Shown here one piece after another: positions 51,116 through 63,806 of a stretch of DNA of 64,000 nt (the stretch's first letter is position 1; each line of letters starts with the position of its first letter). This DNA comes from Rotaria sordida (Eukaryota; Rotifera; Eurotatoria; Philodinida; Philodinidae). The DNA lies in NCBI GenBank assembly GCA_905250125.1, contig CAJNOL010001394.1, positions 1 to 64,000 of the forward strand, written 5' to 3'. The notes below the pieces were generated by a model. The model saw nothing but the letters and a program-made list of their open reading frames with translations. It had not been told where the DNA came from and ran no database searches. The position numbers and the translations under genes are program-made.

Positions 51116-52947
51116 GTCAGTGATCGACCAATTCATTCCGGTATGAGTAATCCCTGACTGAACTATGATGCATTGACTACAATGAAAGTCAGTCTAGGTT
51201 CATTCATTGCAGTCTATTTGACGCCATCAGTTCATCGTCTTACTTTGTTCGACTAAATCACTGCAATGAACTGACATTGTATCGTAACAATTCACTAAAT
51301 GATAATAATGGCTCATGTCTGAAGGATGTCTCACTCGACTCGATTTCGGTCTATGAGTGCAACCTTTAGACATTTCAAGATTGTTTCAACCAATTTATAC
51401 AGACAATTGATAGGTAGGCGAGAAATTATTACTCTGACTGATTTCAGGTGTTTTTGTAGGTGCAAGTAAGATGAGTAACGAACTTCGTGAAATGGAGTAC
51501 TTATCCAATTATTTTGTTGGATAACAGCCGGAAACCTATGCAAAGTTTTCAAAGTCTCGGAAATATGTACTGGCTTTCCTGGATTTTGAGTTCTTTTGAT
51601 TACTTTCTAAGGGTTTCGGAGAACTTGAGAACCTTTTCTCGAAAATCTATAAAGGATTTCATGTAGTGACAAATCGGAAAACCCTGCATAGATTTCCGAT
51701 AAAGTTTTTTTTTTAGAGTGTATTTTTGTCTACGAGTCTCAGATATAAAAAGAGATCTATCTACAATGTATAACACGAGCAGTGTGCTACACTGTTGTCA
51801 ACGTCAATAGAAAAACTCATTTCTATTCACTCTTTCACATGTAAAACAATTTGGCAGAAAAGAATATATTTAAATAGTAAAGAAGAAATTAATTTTGATA
51901 TTATTTACTTGATTTAGTTTAGCAAAGCGAATATTTGTATGAATAAAACTACAGAAAAAAAATCAAGTAGTACATGTCGCATGATTATTGTAACGCAAAT
52001 ACGTCCTTCTTAAATTACTTAAATAGTCTATTTTGTCACTTGTTTCCGCTTGTCAGCATTCATCATTAGACAACAGCACCAACAAAAGATGTGACAAATT
52101 TATTTTGAAGGTTAAACTACCTCGGAGTTTGTTCATGACAATGTTCTATGTACTCTCAAATGACAAGTTTCATCCAATTGGTCAATTTCTCATAATTTTC
52201 TGCAAAATAAGAGAAGAGCAAGAGAGAGAAACGAAAAGTTGTTAAAAGCTTACATCAAAGGGGAAAAGGCGGATTTTGTACTCTCTGAATTTTTCAGATT
52301 CTGTTAGATTTTTAATCTCTCTAATGCTTTGATCTTTTAGATTTTTTTTTTACTCTCAAACATGTATGAAACATACTCATGGCCTCTCTAACTTCGATAA
52401 ACATAATGAAATCTAGTTTTCATCAAAAAAATAACTTTAACAATATCAGAAGTTGTGACACATTATCTGGCACAAAAAGTATCAGAGAGATAAAAAAAGA
52501 GCACGTCCATTTCTTCTTTCTTTGGTAATAGAATAGCACTAAGAAAAAAGCTGACTAAAAGAGAATCGAAGTCATTCTTATAGTTTCTTGTTTGTAGTAT
52601 CAATCTCAATAAATAAATTTAAATACTAAAGAGCTTGTATACGATGATAATCATTCGATGTCTCACTGCTATTATTTGGCATAACTCAGCGAATTACTGA
52701 TCTATGATCTATGTTCTTTGTATCTGTGTTAATGTATGACCAATTATCAATGACTAAAGAAGAGCAATGATGATCAAAATAAGATTTTCTTGCTTGTGGA
52801 AAGTCAGAGAGTGTTATATACCCATCATTGGAAAAGCTTTCCCACTTTTTCTCCACCATTGGATCCAATATGTGATATGGCATCGTAGTTAGATTTGTTC
52901 TTATATAAATTCATATGAATCTTATTTTAAATATATCAGGAGTATTG

Positions 52948-53006
52948 AAGGTGAGGGTGATCGATCTATGTTCGTCCATACGCTCACCCACATCCGCTCT
53001 TACCAC
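52948..53006. repeat. Telomere-like hairpin element
   Basis: GGTGAGGGTGATCGATC, loop, then CCATACGCTCACCCACATCC. Confidence 0.5.
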
Positions 53007-53510
53007 TTTTTCGAAAGAAAAGATGTTTGCCTCTATCATTATTTGAAAGGTTTTAATTGGAAAAAATAAACTTTTTTTCATAGTTATAAAATCAATCAAT
53101 TTCATACGGTTTTCAGTGAGTAATTATAAAGTAGATTTGGCTTATTATTCATTGTAACAATGTCAAACTATGATAAATGATTTTCCAACGACAGTGTGGA
53201 CCATTTTTTCTTCGTTATTATGTAAAAGAAGTTTTTGTCATCGTCCTATCTTATCCTTGAAATTTTGATGTTAATATAGAAATGAAATAGCACTGATAGC
53301 ATAAAAAGTTAAATCAAATGTTCATAAAAAAATATGAAAAGCTAAGGCATTTTATTTACTGATTATACAGCTGTTTCATTGTTTAAAAAATTGATAAAAT
53401 CAAAATAAATATAAGATTTTTCCCAAATACTATCACCAACAGTTGATGTATTACAATTTTTGCGTTCACAAAAAATCTTCCAAACGCTAGAATTTGTTCG
53501 ATCATTCATA

Positions 53511-53960
53511 TTAAATATTTTCTTCATGCACTAATAAAGGGTTCTCAAGATCTTCAGTCAAACATGTTGCACATAATTCTATTCTTGTTTGACCCATCCT
53601 TCTAACTAATCCGCGTTGTATACATAAAATAACTGTTATCGTAGTGTTACAATTTCTAAACCCTCTACTTGAACCATGATAACACCATTCACCACGAAAT
53701 GGCTTAACTGAATTGAGAAGATATGCCAGTTCATGAAGACTTTCATTCACTATTAATGCATTCAACAGAAGTTTTTATTGACTCAAACTATTGCATTGAT
53801 AGATTATTTCTTTTGCTCACGTTGATGTTAGTGATGTTTTCGTTCGATAAGCAACATCGACTTGAAGTTGTTGTTGAGATGGTGCTGTCTTCATACTGAT
53901 GTCTGCGATTCATGCTATGTTTGTATTGTCTGGATCTCGTTGCCATGATACTAGGATATA
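53511..53960 (-). CDS. Unidentified protein fragment, possibly two exons
   Basis: A minus-strand frame (53765-53511) has regularly spaced cysteines (GEWCYHGSS, FRNCNTT, VILCIQRG, ELCATCLTED). Upstream at about 53985-53820 another frame reads NCYILVSWQRDPDNTN, one stop, then LQVDVAYRTKTSLTST before a GTGAGC donor-like site. The phases do not join cleanly, so it may be a decayed secreted Cys-rich protein or chance. I do not recognise the family. Confidence 0.25.
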
Positions 53961-54994
53961 ACAGTTGCTTGAATTAACTTTTAATGAAGAATTGTGTAGT
54001 TCTGCAGGAAAATGATCAGTTGTAATGGTATAGTTAAAACTATTTTATATCATATGGAGTATTGTAACAAGACATATCATATGAAATGGAATAGAAAATT
54101 TGAAACGTTATAAATAAATAGAAGATTATTTTGTGTGAATTCAATTCTTTCATAGATATCAAGATAGCAGTATTTAAACAATACTCTACTGAAATGATAA
54201 GCTTTTCTTTGAGAGAAATATACGAAACATTGTTGTTCTTTACTAACGTTGCTTTTCATCAACTACTTATTTAGTATCAAATGTAATAGTTGTTTTAGGT
54301 TAAAAGATAAATAATGTGCACCATTTATCTTTGTTCTTATTCAAAAGAGACAACACTTGTCTCAAAACAATGCGTCTTCATCCCGATTAGTAATTCAAAA
54401 ATTGATCTTTTCATACAATTTGCAAATGGGAAAGAAAAAGACGTAAGATCTTGTGAGGATGACAATTATTTTCGATTAATTAAATCATGGAGAATTTATC
54501 ATTTTAAATATTTAAATATAAAATTCGTAACATAATTCGTACTTATCTTCTTTGATTTTTTTCATTTCGAACTATTGTTTGCACCTACCTGAATCAATAC
54601 TATAGACTGAAACGAGTCAGAAAGATCGCGACTCGACTCGGCTCAGCTTAGCTCGATTAAACTCAAAAATGTGTTCACTGCCCACAACTTTGCTTTGCTT
54701 ATTAATTGTCACTGCAACTATAGTCATCACATCGCATAAGTCTTCTGTCTTACGATCTACACAGTTTACTCGAGTTTTATCAAAAGTAAAATCGACAAAC
54801 TTTTGCAGAGTCTGATAATCGACTGTTCGGTTCCCGTGATATATATCAATGATAGATTGTATCGTTAATTTTAGGCTGTGCCTATAGAAGGTAGATGAGT
54901 TTCTTCTTCTTCCTCACCTACCTCAATTGTTGAACGATTTGAATAAGATTCTCTCCTCACTATGCTGTAATTTTCATTATTTCTTATTATTTAA

Positions 54995-55180
54995 TCAAAA
55001 TCCATGTTGATATCGATGAGATTCTTCTTCTTTTATGAGAATAGTTTTTTCATCGTGCCCGGCGCCACTTGGACTCCCTGAAAGTCTGTAAAACATTGTT
55101 CGAATAGGTATATTATATTGAGCAACAGCGTTTTTCACCGACAACTTTTTATCTTGAATATCCATCAGCGCTTGCTTCAT
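54995..55180 (-). pseudogene. Pipsqueak-type HTH, transposase remnant
   Basis: 61 residues. The first 45 fit the HTH-psq pattern (MKQALMDIQDKKLSVKNAV, then QYNIPIRTMFYRLSG), which forms the N-terminal DNA-binding domain of pogo/Tigger-type transposases and some nuclear regulators. The KTILIKEEE that follows also fits those transposases. No CENP-B-type HTH or DDE domain follows, so it is probably a truncated element. Confidence 0.55.
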
Positions 55181-56290
55181 ATCATCTTGTATATACTGAT
55201 TCTATGTCTTGCGCTTGTACGTTCGTAGCATTGTCTACTATTGAAGTGATTGTGTTAAAATAGGAAGATAAGAAACAGAACAGGAGTTACTATTTATACA
55301 ATATGTGATGAGCCATCGGATATCGTCTGTTGAAAGTGGTCTAATCCGCCCAATGGATCATCAATGTCTCAATAGACAAACATCGTACACTATCTTTGTT
55401 ATTGCTTATAATGACGATGATGACTATCCGTATAGATTCTTGTTTATTTTTAGTTTTTATATTTATTTGTACAGTCTGATACTAATGAATTGGGCAAATA
55501 TTTGAAATAAATGAGAAGTATTTTGAAAACAGGTGGCTTTCTAATGGTATTTGTTATATTTCCAATGACTTTTTCTGATCAATACTGAGGAAGAGCTATA
55601 GATATATGAAGGAAGGTGAGATAAATATTTTCTTCGACGGAATTATGTCAAAACAATGTTCCGATCTTTTGAAAATTAAGTTTTAAAAGTTTCAGTCAAA
55701 ATAACTGAAAATGCTTATTCACACCACACGTATATATTGTAATGCTCATTCACCCTAAACAGAATGAAAAGGTATTGATATTTTTCTGGAGCTCTTTGCA
55801 GAAGATCTGGTATTTGGAACTAATTAAGATTCTAAAGTTGAAATTAGTATAGGATTGTAGAGAAATGTTTGGACTATCGAGTGGCACAAGTCCAACCTAA
55901 ATCCGACTAGAAATGCTGCCAGAAATAACATATTATTGTCAATACTGAAAATTACTGAAGGTGCTTTTTCACTCCGAATGTACATGTTAACTGTCATTTT
56001 ATCCTATCGAGGAGAAAATCGGCATTGCTAAAAGTAGGTCTCAGAAAAATCGGCGTGGAAATGTATCCTGATGAGATTTCTGAAAACTAAAAACACAGAT
56101 CGATAGAAAAATATTTTCTCTACAGTGCTTGTAGAGGAAGTTTTTTTGTATCTTGAAAAGTAAAAAAGACACTAGTCGTGCAAGTGAAAAAATTAAAATC
56201 GTATGACCATTCACCTCTCTTTACTCTATTCTCTTTATTTTTGATAAGACAACTTGGAATACTTTTCATTTATAACGACGAAAAACACAT
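55181..56290. other. Intergenic region
   Basis: No gene is seen. ACTGAAAATGCTTATTCAC-like text near 55700 recurs diverged near 55950, suggesting an old local duplication. Confidence 0.4.
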
Positions 56291-58435
56291 ATGGCGTCAC
56301 TTGATACATCGAAGACAAATACATCACCAACAATAATAACAGGTAAAATTGTTTACGTTTAATAAATGCAAAAAAGATACAGACGATCAAAATCTATTTT
56401 TAAAGTCGAACGTGTCGAATATGATACGAATTGGATACTTTAATGAAGCGAATCATTGTATATTGACTATACTTAAACAAGAGACTCATTTTCAGTAGAT
56501 GAACTATTTCATATTTCCAGTTCAATGTATCAATTCATTAAAATGTTTTCTTATCCCAATCCTCATTGTTGTTCTCATACAAATGTACACATTCTTCATA
56601 TAACAAAACACTATCGAACACAAAAATCAAAAGAAGACAAACAAAGTAAACTAAAACAAAAGCCAGTACAGATAAAAATCTTCAACAAACATAGAAGATA
56701 CTTCATACTTTAAAGGTATGACGTTTTTTTATCTAATGACGATGTTTTACGGCGTTTTCATCTAATCTCAAATATGAGAAATTAATAAAATAATCGAAAT
56801 TATCGTTTCAATATTTGAACAGATCTTCAATTTCATGAATAAGTTGCAGAAATTTACCTATTAGTATGACCGATAACTTCCTATAATTCAATCACAAACT
56901 CGATATCTTGCCGAAGGTTTTTCGAAATTTAAATAATTTAGATACTTAGAAATCCATAGTTCTCTATCTCATCTGGTGAGCTCTTTCAGGAAAACCAGTT
57001 CTATATCGTGTTTTACATTTTAATCTCATGAAGATTGCGCTGAAAGCTTTTTTTTTATTGATACTCAGTTGAAAATGAAATGGATTACAATAATTTGCTA
57101 TCAAATAGCTCAGATCAATAAATCATAAAACATTTCAATGCTCTTCTTTAACTGGACACAAACCTGGCTCTGCTTCATATGATCGTTGTTCAATAGTTGA
57201 ACATAATTCGTAAGTCTTATAAAAAATGAACAAATTCTAAATGGACGCCGAAACTTCATTCATATGAAGAGAGACTCACTAAATCTCCTCATATAAAACT
57301 TCAGTAGGAGTGGTGAACATAAATAAAAAACAAAATTAATAGATTATAAGAGCAATTCGATTGTCAAAATATTCTAAAATTTGGTTTAATCCAGTTTACT
57401 TTGAATATATTATCCATTGAAACAGATAATTCGAGTTTTTTCTTATTTTTATTTGATTAGACAAGTTAACAGACATTCAATCTGATGGACAAGATGAATT
57501 AAAACAGTTAGAACGCAACATTATCGAAAAAGAAGCGTCATTAGATAAGACATTTGTTGATTTCGCAAATTCAATCGTTCACTTGAATGTAGGTGGGAAA
57601 AAAATAAGTACATCGAGAAAGATATTAACTTTGATCGAAGGTACTCTTCTATCAACAGTATTCTCGGGTCGATGGAATGAGAAATTGGTCAAAGAGGCTG
57701 ATGGTGCCTATTTTTTTGATTATGATCCTGTGGTGAGAAAAATATGATCAATGAATTCCTTGAATGAATGACAAACATTTTTTATTTCAGCTATTTAAAC
57801 ATCTAATAAATCAGTTACGTTATTGGTCATTAAATCCATTGGTAACACGAGTTTTTTCTCCACCCAGTGGTAATCAAAATGAATTCATCAGTTTTGTTCG
57901 TTGTTTAAAATTTGCTGAAAGATTTTTGAGTGATACTTTTTCAGAAAAAGAGAATTCAAATGTTAAAATTGTTGATAATCAACGTTTATGTGTTAAAATT
58001 GGAGAAGATCAACATTGTGCTTATGTTACCGGTACTCTTCTTTATTTTCAAGGAAAACATTTTATAAAATTAGTGACTTCATTAACAAAACAAATTGGAT
58101 TTATTGGTATTCGACCAGCCAATATTCCAATTCAAGTTAAATCAACTAAAACGTATCTTCCAATTTCCGATACATTTGGTATAGATAATAATTGTTTAGT
58201 TATTGATGGACACTGTATTACTATGGGAACGTCATGGGTAACAGGTTGTCTGTCTAATACTTTTGTTATTGAACTCGATTGTGATGCTCGTACAATGCAT
58301 ATCAAAAGAGATCAATATTATAGTCAGATTGATCACGGGTTTGTTCGATTTATTGATTTAACATCAGCCCAATTGCCATGGCAACTTTTTATCGTATTAA
58401 AAAACAAACATGATTATGTTCGTCTTCTATTGTGA
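56291..58435 (+). CDS. BTB/POZ (KCTD-type) protein with SPRY-like C-terminus
   Basis: 322 residues in three exons: 56291-56342, 57461-57732, 57791-58435, with closed phases and introns of 1,118 and 58 bp. A short Ser/Thr-rich N-terminus and a charged helix precede a T1/KCTD-type BTB domain from about residue 56: VHLNVGGKKISTSRKIL, then FSGRW and DGAYFFDYDPVLFKHLINQLR. Such domains oligomerise and often link substrates to Cullin-3. The C-terminal half (about 170-322; GFIGIRPANI, FVIELDC, PWQLFIVLKNKHDYVRLL) has the spacing of a SPRY/B30.2-like fold. This BTB plus SPRY-like arrangement recurs in bdelloids. The substrate is unknown. No defects are seen. Confidence 0.8.
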
Positions 58436-59938
58436 TCAACAATTTATTTATGTTTTTTTTATATCTTTTTCTCTTTCTCTAACTAATTTTATTCTAATTC
58501 AACAAGATTAATGATCAAATTCCAATCGAAATAAATCAAAGAGTTATTTTCAGTGTGTATCTCATTTATCTAATTTTACGACAAATATTTCGAACAACTT
58601 CGATCAATTGCTTTTAAACAAAAAATATATTTCATCAATTTTCTTAGGAAAATGTAAATATGATCTTATTCTTTCATTATCATTATTTATTTATATAATG
58701 CAAAATGAGAATTGTAAGGAAGGAGATTCTAATATTTCAAATATTTTCAAATTAAAAAGGATTTCTAAATCCAAGAAGATTAAAGTCAACGAACAAAAAA
58801 ATTTGATAAAATACTTTAAAGTATTAATTAAAAATAGAGGGTGTGGTGTGAGTGGATGTTGTAGAAGGATTAAGGGAAAGAGAAGAATCGCATCCACCAA
58901 CATCCACATCCAGCCACCTACACCCACACCTACGATTCTCTTCATCTTTACTTGAATATCACGCAGAAGAAGAAAGGTTCATTCATTATATGCTATCCAT
59001 TGTACGTGTGTCTACACAGTTTCTAATTGAATGTTCGTTCGTGGTACTTTAAGATCTATATTGTTGCCTCTATGCGAGTGTTCAGAAATGAAAAACTATT
59101 TTCAAGAAATATAATAGCACAGCACGTATGAAAATAATATCAGGGAAATAATTTCTACTTGTTGTGAGATGCGACTGTTGAGCGAAAAGATTTTAGAGTA
59201 ATGATCGACTTCACCGATGTTTCGTGACAATTATCGACCTTCGTACTGCACTCACCTAGTTTTTTAGGCACAATACACATCTCTGATTGGTAATACTGAG
59301 CTAACTATATATTGAAAAATCAATTGCTTGAACATGTAGAAAACTTACACTGATTACAAAAAAAAACAAAAACGAGTGGCTGAACTAACTATTATTTAAA
59401 TATCATCTTTATTTTTGGTTTAAGTTAGTCTATAGATATTTTTATATAAATTTTGGAAAATAAGTTGATGATGATAAAAGAATAAATGATAAGCGTTTGG
59501 TTATACTCCTATAGGAATAAATCATGAAAAATCAGGAATGTAATACGGCTCCGAGACCTGTAATATTGAATTAGAGAAGAAAGAAAGCATCTTTTCTCAG
59601 ACAAATGTTTTGTTTCATTGAGCTTAAAAATTTGATCTTTGATTCTATGACTCATCGTTCTTTGACACTAGGTAAGCAGTACCTATTTGTCACACCGATA
59701 AGGGCACCATCTACTATTGATATGGATTTTCATTGGCGGCTACCAGGGCAACAAGTAAGAATGATAAACAATTTATTGAACTCATTGTCGTCTTATAATC
59801 AAACACAATATAATAGCAGATGTTTCTCATCAATTTGTATTTATCGATATAGTTTTGTATGTTTGAGTGTAAATACGACAATATCATTATTTTCATTAAT
59901 TTCTTCTTCTACAATCTATCTTTAAGATTGTAATAAAA
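58436..59938. other. Intergenic region
   Basis: No supported gene. The 106-codon frame at 59605 just before the F-box gene has no recognised domain and may be 5' untranslated sequence. Confidence 0.5.
58838..58937. repeat. Telomere-like hairpin element
   Basis: AGGGTGTGGTGTGAGTGGAT arm, a long purine-rich loop (AAGGGAAAGAGAAGAATCG), then CATCCACCAACATCCACATC and CACCCACACC. Confidence 0.65.
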
Positions 59939-61672
59939 ATGTCATTGGAATCGTTGGCTAACGAGATCATAATTGATCTATTCGAATATCTTAAACCTGT
60001 TCATCTTCTTCGAGCATTTCACAATCTCAACATTCGCTTGAACAAGCTACTCTTCTACTACTTTCAAATTCATACTCTTGATTTTCAATCTGTATCTAAT
60101 ATTGATTTTGATATTGTCTGTCAAGAACATCTACCATCGATGGTTGATCAAATCATTTCAATTCGTCTATCGGATAATAACAATATTCCGTATGAAACCG
60201 ATCGTTTTCTAGCTTATAATTTTACATTTCGACAATTTACTCGATTACAATCACTTACATTGGACTGCAATTCTTGTAAACAGGTACAAGAAAAAATTCT
60301 GTTCGAATTACACTATATATCGACTGAATTAACTCATTTGACTGTAATCTTAAATAGTGATGAATATACGGGGAAAGAGATTGAGATACGATCTCGATCT
60401 CTAGTGAATATTATTTGGAATTTACCGAAATTGATTTATTGTAAAATAAACATAAATCATTTTCCTATACCAACAATGGTTTCAACATCTATTGAACATC
60501 TCTTAATCATTGGTCGTTGCTTTTATTCTTTTCATGATATAGCTCATTTAGTCAAAGATACACCAAATCTGAGACAACTGACTCTACCGACAAAAGAAAT
60601 GCAATCTACTGATCATGAACTATCATCATCTTTGACATCTATCATTTCATTGAATATAGGATTTTATCGCGTACCAGAACATAGAATAATTAATTTTTTC
60701 CAAAATATGCCCAATCTCTGTCGATTAACATTCCGTATGGTGAACTTATATATCGATGGACACAAACTAGAACAAATTATTCGAAATGATTTAATAAAGT
60801 TGAAAATACTCCGATTCGAAATGTCTATAAACTCATTTGATGAGATTAGAATGGAATTAGTTGACGAATTACTCAAATCATATTCAAGTCCTTTTTGGCT
60901 TGAAGAACATTGCTGGTTTGTTCGATGTCATTGGCATCGGAATAATAGATATGTCGTTCTCTATACTTTACCATATGCTTTTCATGATTATCATTTTGAT
61001 TGGCCAATTCGATCACAATCAACGTTTTTTCTTGATCATAATTATGAATGGTCTTATGATCGAGTGCAGGAATTAACAGTGTTGGATACTCCTGACCAAA
61101 AGGCAGTTCTACCGAATATTCATTTCTCAAAGGTCAATCATCTTTTTTTATCATATTCGATCAATAATCAATTCGAGTCGCTAATCTCAAACTTCGTTCA
61201 TTTGACATCGCTCTATTTAATCGTATATAATCACAGTCCAATATATGAATTACATTTACAAGCCTTACTCGATCGATTATTCCATCTTCATCGATTACAC
61301 TTTATTAGTTGTTCGCATTCAACTTGGTTAAGACCACCATTTCAACTGACGCACACATCGGTACGTGAATTAGGTTTGATAAACATAGAGTACAGTAATG
61401 AACAATGTACGGTATTGACTCGTTCACCTCTCGGTATCCAATGTGAAGTGCTTTATATTCATATCAGAAATCGAACTTGTATACTTGATCTTATTCAAAC
61501 AATGGCCAATCTTCGATTCTTACAAGTTGAATGCGATGAGAATTGGACAAATCAACAATCATTAGAAACAACGGATCAACTTATTGAGTGGCTACAATCT
61601 CGTATCTCATCGAAATGGATGATTGCAAGACAGAATCATCGTTCTTCGCCTGTTGTATTATGGATTCGTTGA
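59939..61672 (+). CDS. F-box protein, bdelloid-expanded family
   Basis: 577 residues in one exon. An F-box occupies the first 45 residues (SLESLANEIIIDLFEYLKPV, then HLLRAFHNLNIRLNKLL), the part that binds Skp1 in SCF ubiquitin ligases. The rest contains leucine-rich, irregular repeats (LTHLTVIL, LRQLTLPT, LCRLTFRM, LTSLYLIV), probably an LRR-like solenoid for substrate binding. The whole layout, including LDFQSVS after the F-box, is typical of a very large bdelloid F-box family. The start follows a CTATCTTTAAG acceptor-like site by about a dozen bases. No defects are seen. Substrate and timing of expression are unknown. Confidence 0.8.
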   Translation: MSLESLANEIIIDLFEYLKPVHLLRAFHNLNIRLNKLLFYYFQIHTLDFQSVSNIDFDIVCQEHLPSMVDQIISIRLSDNNNIPYETDRFLAYNFTFRQFTRLQSLTLDCNSCKQVQEKILFELHYISTELTHLTVILNSDEYTGKEIEIRSRSLVNIIWNLPKLIYCKININHFPIPTMVSTSIEHLLIIGRCFYSFHDIAHLVKDTPNLRQLTLPTKEMQSTDHELSSSLTSIISLNIGFYRVPEHRIINFFQNMPNLCRLTFRMVNLYIDGHKLEQIIRNDLIKLKILRFEMSINSFDEIRMELVDELLKSYSSPFWLEEHCWFVRCHWHRNNRYVVLYTLPYAFHDYHFDWPIRSQSTFFLDHNYEWSYDRVQELTVLDTPDQKAVLPNIHFSKVNHLFLSYSINNQFESLISNFVHLTSLYLIVYNHSPIYELHLQALLDRLFHLHRLHFISCSHSTWLRPPFQLTHTSVRELGLINIEYSNEQCTVLTRSPLGIQCEVLYIHIRNRTCILDLIQTMANLRFLQVECDENWTNQQSLETTDQLIEWLQSRISSKWMIARQNHRSSPVVLWIR

Positions 61673-62221
61673 TAAAGCACAAATGATTTATAAAGTATCA
61701 GGTTGGAGATTGAAGTCAGAAATTTTTCCTTTTTTTTTGATTTAACTTACTAGAGAGATTATTTTTACAAAGAAATGAGCTCATTGAGTAACAGGCATGG
61801 TTTATAACTTCCATTTTAAAATTTCAACAGAGACAGATTTCGATGAGAATAGATTTTTTGTAAAAGTTTCACATTTTTGCATTGGGTCTATTCTCAAATG
61901 AGAATGTCAGAATTAATATTTCTACATGAGAGACGTGAAAAATATTTTTTTTAATCGTAATTGAATTTAAACAGAGAATAAATTAAAATATCTCAAAATT
62001 TTTCCAATAGACTATTCTTACTAAGACGCGTGCCTCTATGCAAAGTTTACGCTGATATTCTGTTTTTTTTTCTAGTATTCCTTAATGAGTGCAACGGCAG
62101 TCGGCTACAACATATGGTAAAAAAGGAAACAGTATTGCAGCAGTTCTAAACTATTATGGCGAACTCTTTTTAGAATATTTCGTTTCTTTTCAATTTAAAT
62201 AAAATATTATTTTCCAACATA
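61673..62221. other. Intergenic region
   Basis: AT-rich sequence after the F-box gene; nothing recognised. Confidence 0.5.
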
Positions 62222-62868
62222 TTTTCATGTGATATGAAACATGGATTTTTAATTAAATAATTATATCTTCATTGAACAAGAAAATAAGAGAAATAAATCA
62301 AAATTTGATTTATGTTTTTTTTTTATTTTTTTAGTCATATTTTGAATATATGAAAAAAAATACCTAAATTTTAATCTGTTTAATTTTCGGTCTTTTTTTT
62401 TAAATAATACAACTATCGTCAGAATAATAATAATAAGGTAATTATGAAGTAGGATCTCGTACATAACCGATAGCACTATTAGTAACACTACCAATAATTG
62501 TAATAATATATAATAGAAACATAAATCAAGTTTTGTTTTATTTCTCTTATTTTCTTGTTCAATGGAGATTTAATTATTTTGTTAAAAATCCATGTTTCAT
62601 ATCACATGTATGTATTTACATAAGCAACTATGAACATGGTTATTTTTCAATTTCTGTATTAAGAAATTCAAACAATTAATTATTATATTTAAATGATGGT
62701 GCGATCGATTACGTACAAAGTCCTACTGATTTATTATTACTTTATTATTATTGTTCTGATGATAGTAGTATTATTAAAAAAAAAAGACCAAAAATTAAAC
62801 AAATAAAAATTTATGTATTTTTTTCATATATATTCAAGATATGATTAAAAAATAAAAAATATATCATA
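62222..62868. repeat. Inverted duplication with order A-B-A'-B'
   Basis: Segment A (about 62224-62312) recurs inverted at about 62520-62607 with about 90 percent identity. Segment B (about 62313-62485) recurs inverted but more diverged at about 62690-62860. The two B copies share tail-like protein text (AIGYVRDPTS on the minus strand and AIDYVQSPTD on the plus strand). They may therefore be two copies of the 3' end of an unknown membrane-protein gene. Confidence 0.65.
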
Positions 62869-63804
62869 CTTAGGACAATCCAAAAGTAGTGACGGTAACG
62901 CTTTAATACTGTATACTAAACTTCAAGAAACTTTCTCTCTGTATAGTCTGATAGAGGAAAGAATGCCCAATTTTCCTATGCTATTTGATCATACTTCAAC
63001 TAATATTATAATAATAAAATTTCGATAAGATCTGTTTGTTCTAACATATGTGACAGTTATATTAATGTCTATTCTGTGGATATTTTTTGCATAACTTTTC
63101 AGAGAAAGAAGATAGAGAACGGTGGTTTTCATCATTCGGAAAAGGAAATGAAAATGCATCGAATCATATATAACGCGATTTCCTAGTATGTTATATGAAA
63201 TTTGTTTAATGAATTTTCTAAGTGTGGAAAAAATGGTTTCTTAGCAAAAAGGAAGCAACAAAAAAAACTCTCTACTAAAGAAGTTACCAAAAAAATCACT
63301 TATAACTTCGACTAGAATGTCTATAACTTCGTAATGATTAATTCAAAAATATTTGAATCTTCTGTAGTTGTGTACGTCTTCCATTGACGGTTTGAATACA
63401 CATCCGACAATTGAGAATTCGCTGTAAATACCTTACAGAGTTGGTTTGTTTTCAAAAAGGCTGATTAAAAAGCTTTAAAAAGTTGTGTCAACAAACGTAT
63501 AATATACAATTTGATGCGTCTTCATTTTCTCTTTCGAATGATGAAAACCACAGTTCTCTATCTTCTTTCTCTGAAAAGTTATGCAAAAAATATCCACAGA
63601 ATAGACATTAATATAACTGTCACATATGTTAGAACAAACAGATCTTATCGAAATTTTATTATTATAATATTAGTTGAAGTATGATCAAATAGCATAGAAA
63701 AATAGAGCATTCTTTTCTCTATCAGACTATATAGAGAGAAAGTTTCCTGAAGCTTAGTATACAATATTAAAGCGTTACTGTCACTACTTTTGGATTGTCC
63801 TAAG
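62869..63804. repeat. Long inverted repeat, about 300-bp arms
   Basis: The arms (about 62869-63170 and 63505-63804) are about 95 percent identical in inverted orientation, around a spacer of about 330 bp. Both outer ends read TACTTAGGACAATCC, so each side is flanked by TA, as for a Tc1/mariner-type element. In both arms the frame from the outer end reads LGQSKSSD, then LYTKLQETFSLYSLIE, and ends IIIIKFR stop. That would also suit a duplicated terminal exon, since TACTTAG is an acceptor-like site. Confidence 0.75.
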
Positions 63805-63806
63805 TA

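Larger units (their letters stand above)
49649..54994. other. Gene-poor region
   Basis: No confidently recognisable gene apart from a weak minus-strand candidate at 53511-53960. It contains two hairpin copies and a TTTTTTTTAGAGTGT terminal motif at about 51708-51722 without an obvious partner. Confidence 0.5.
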
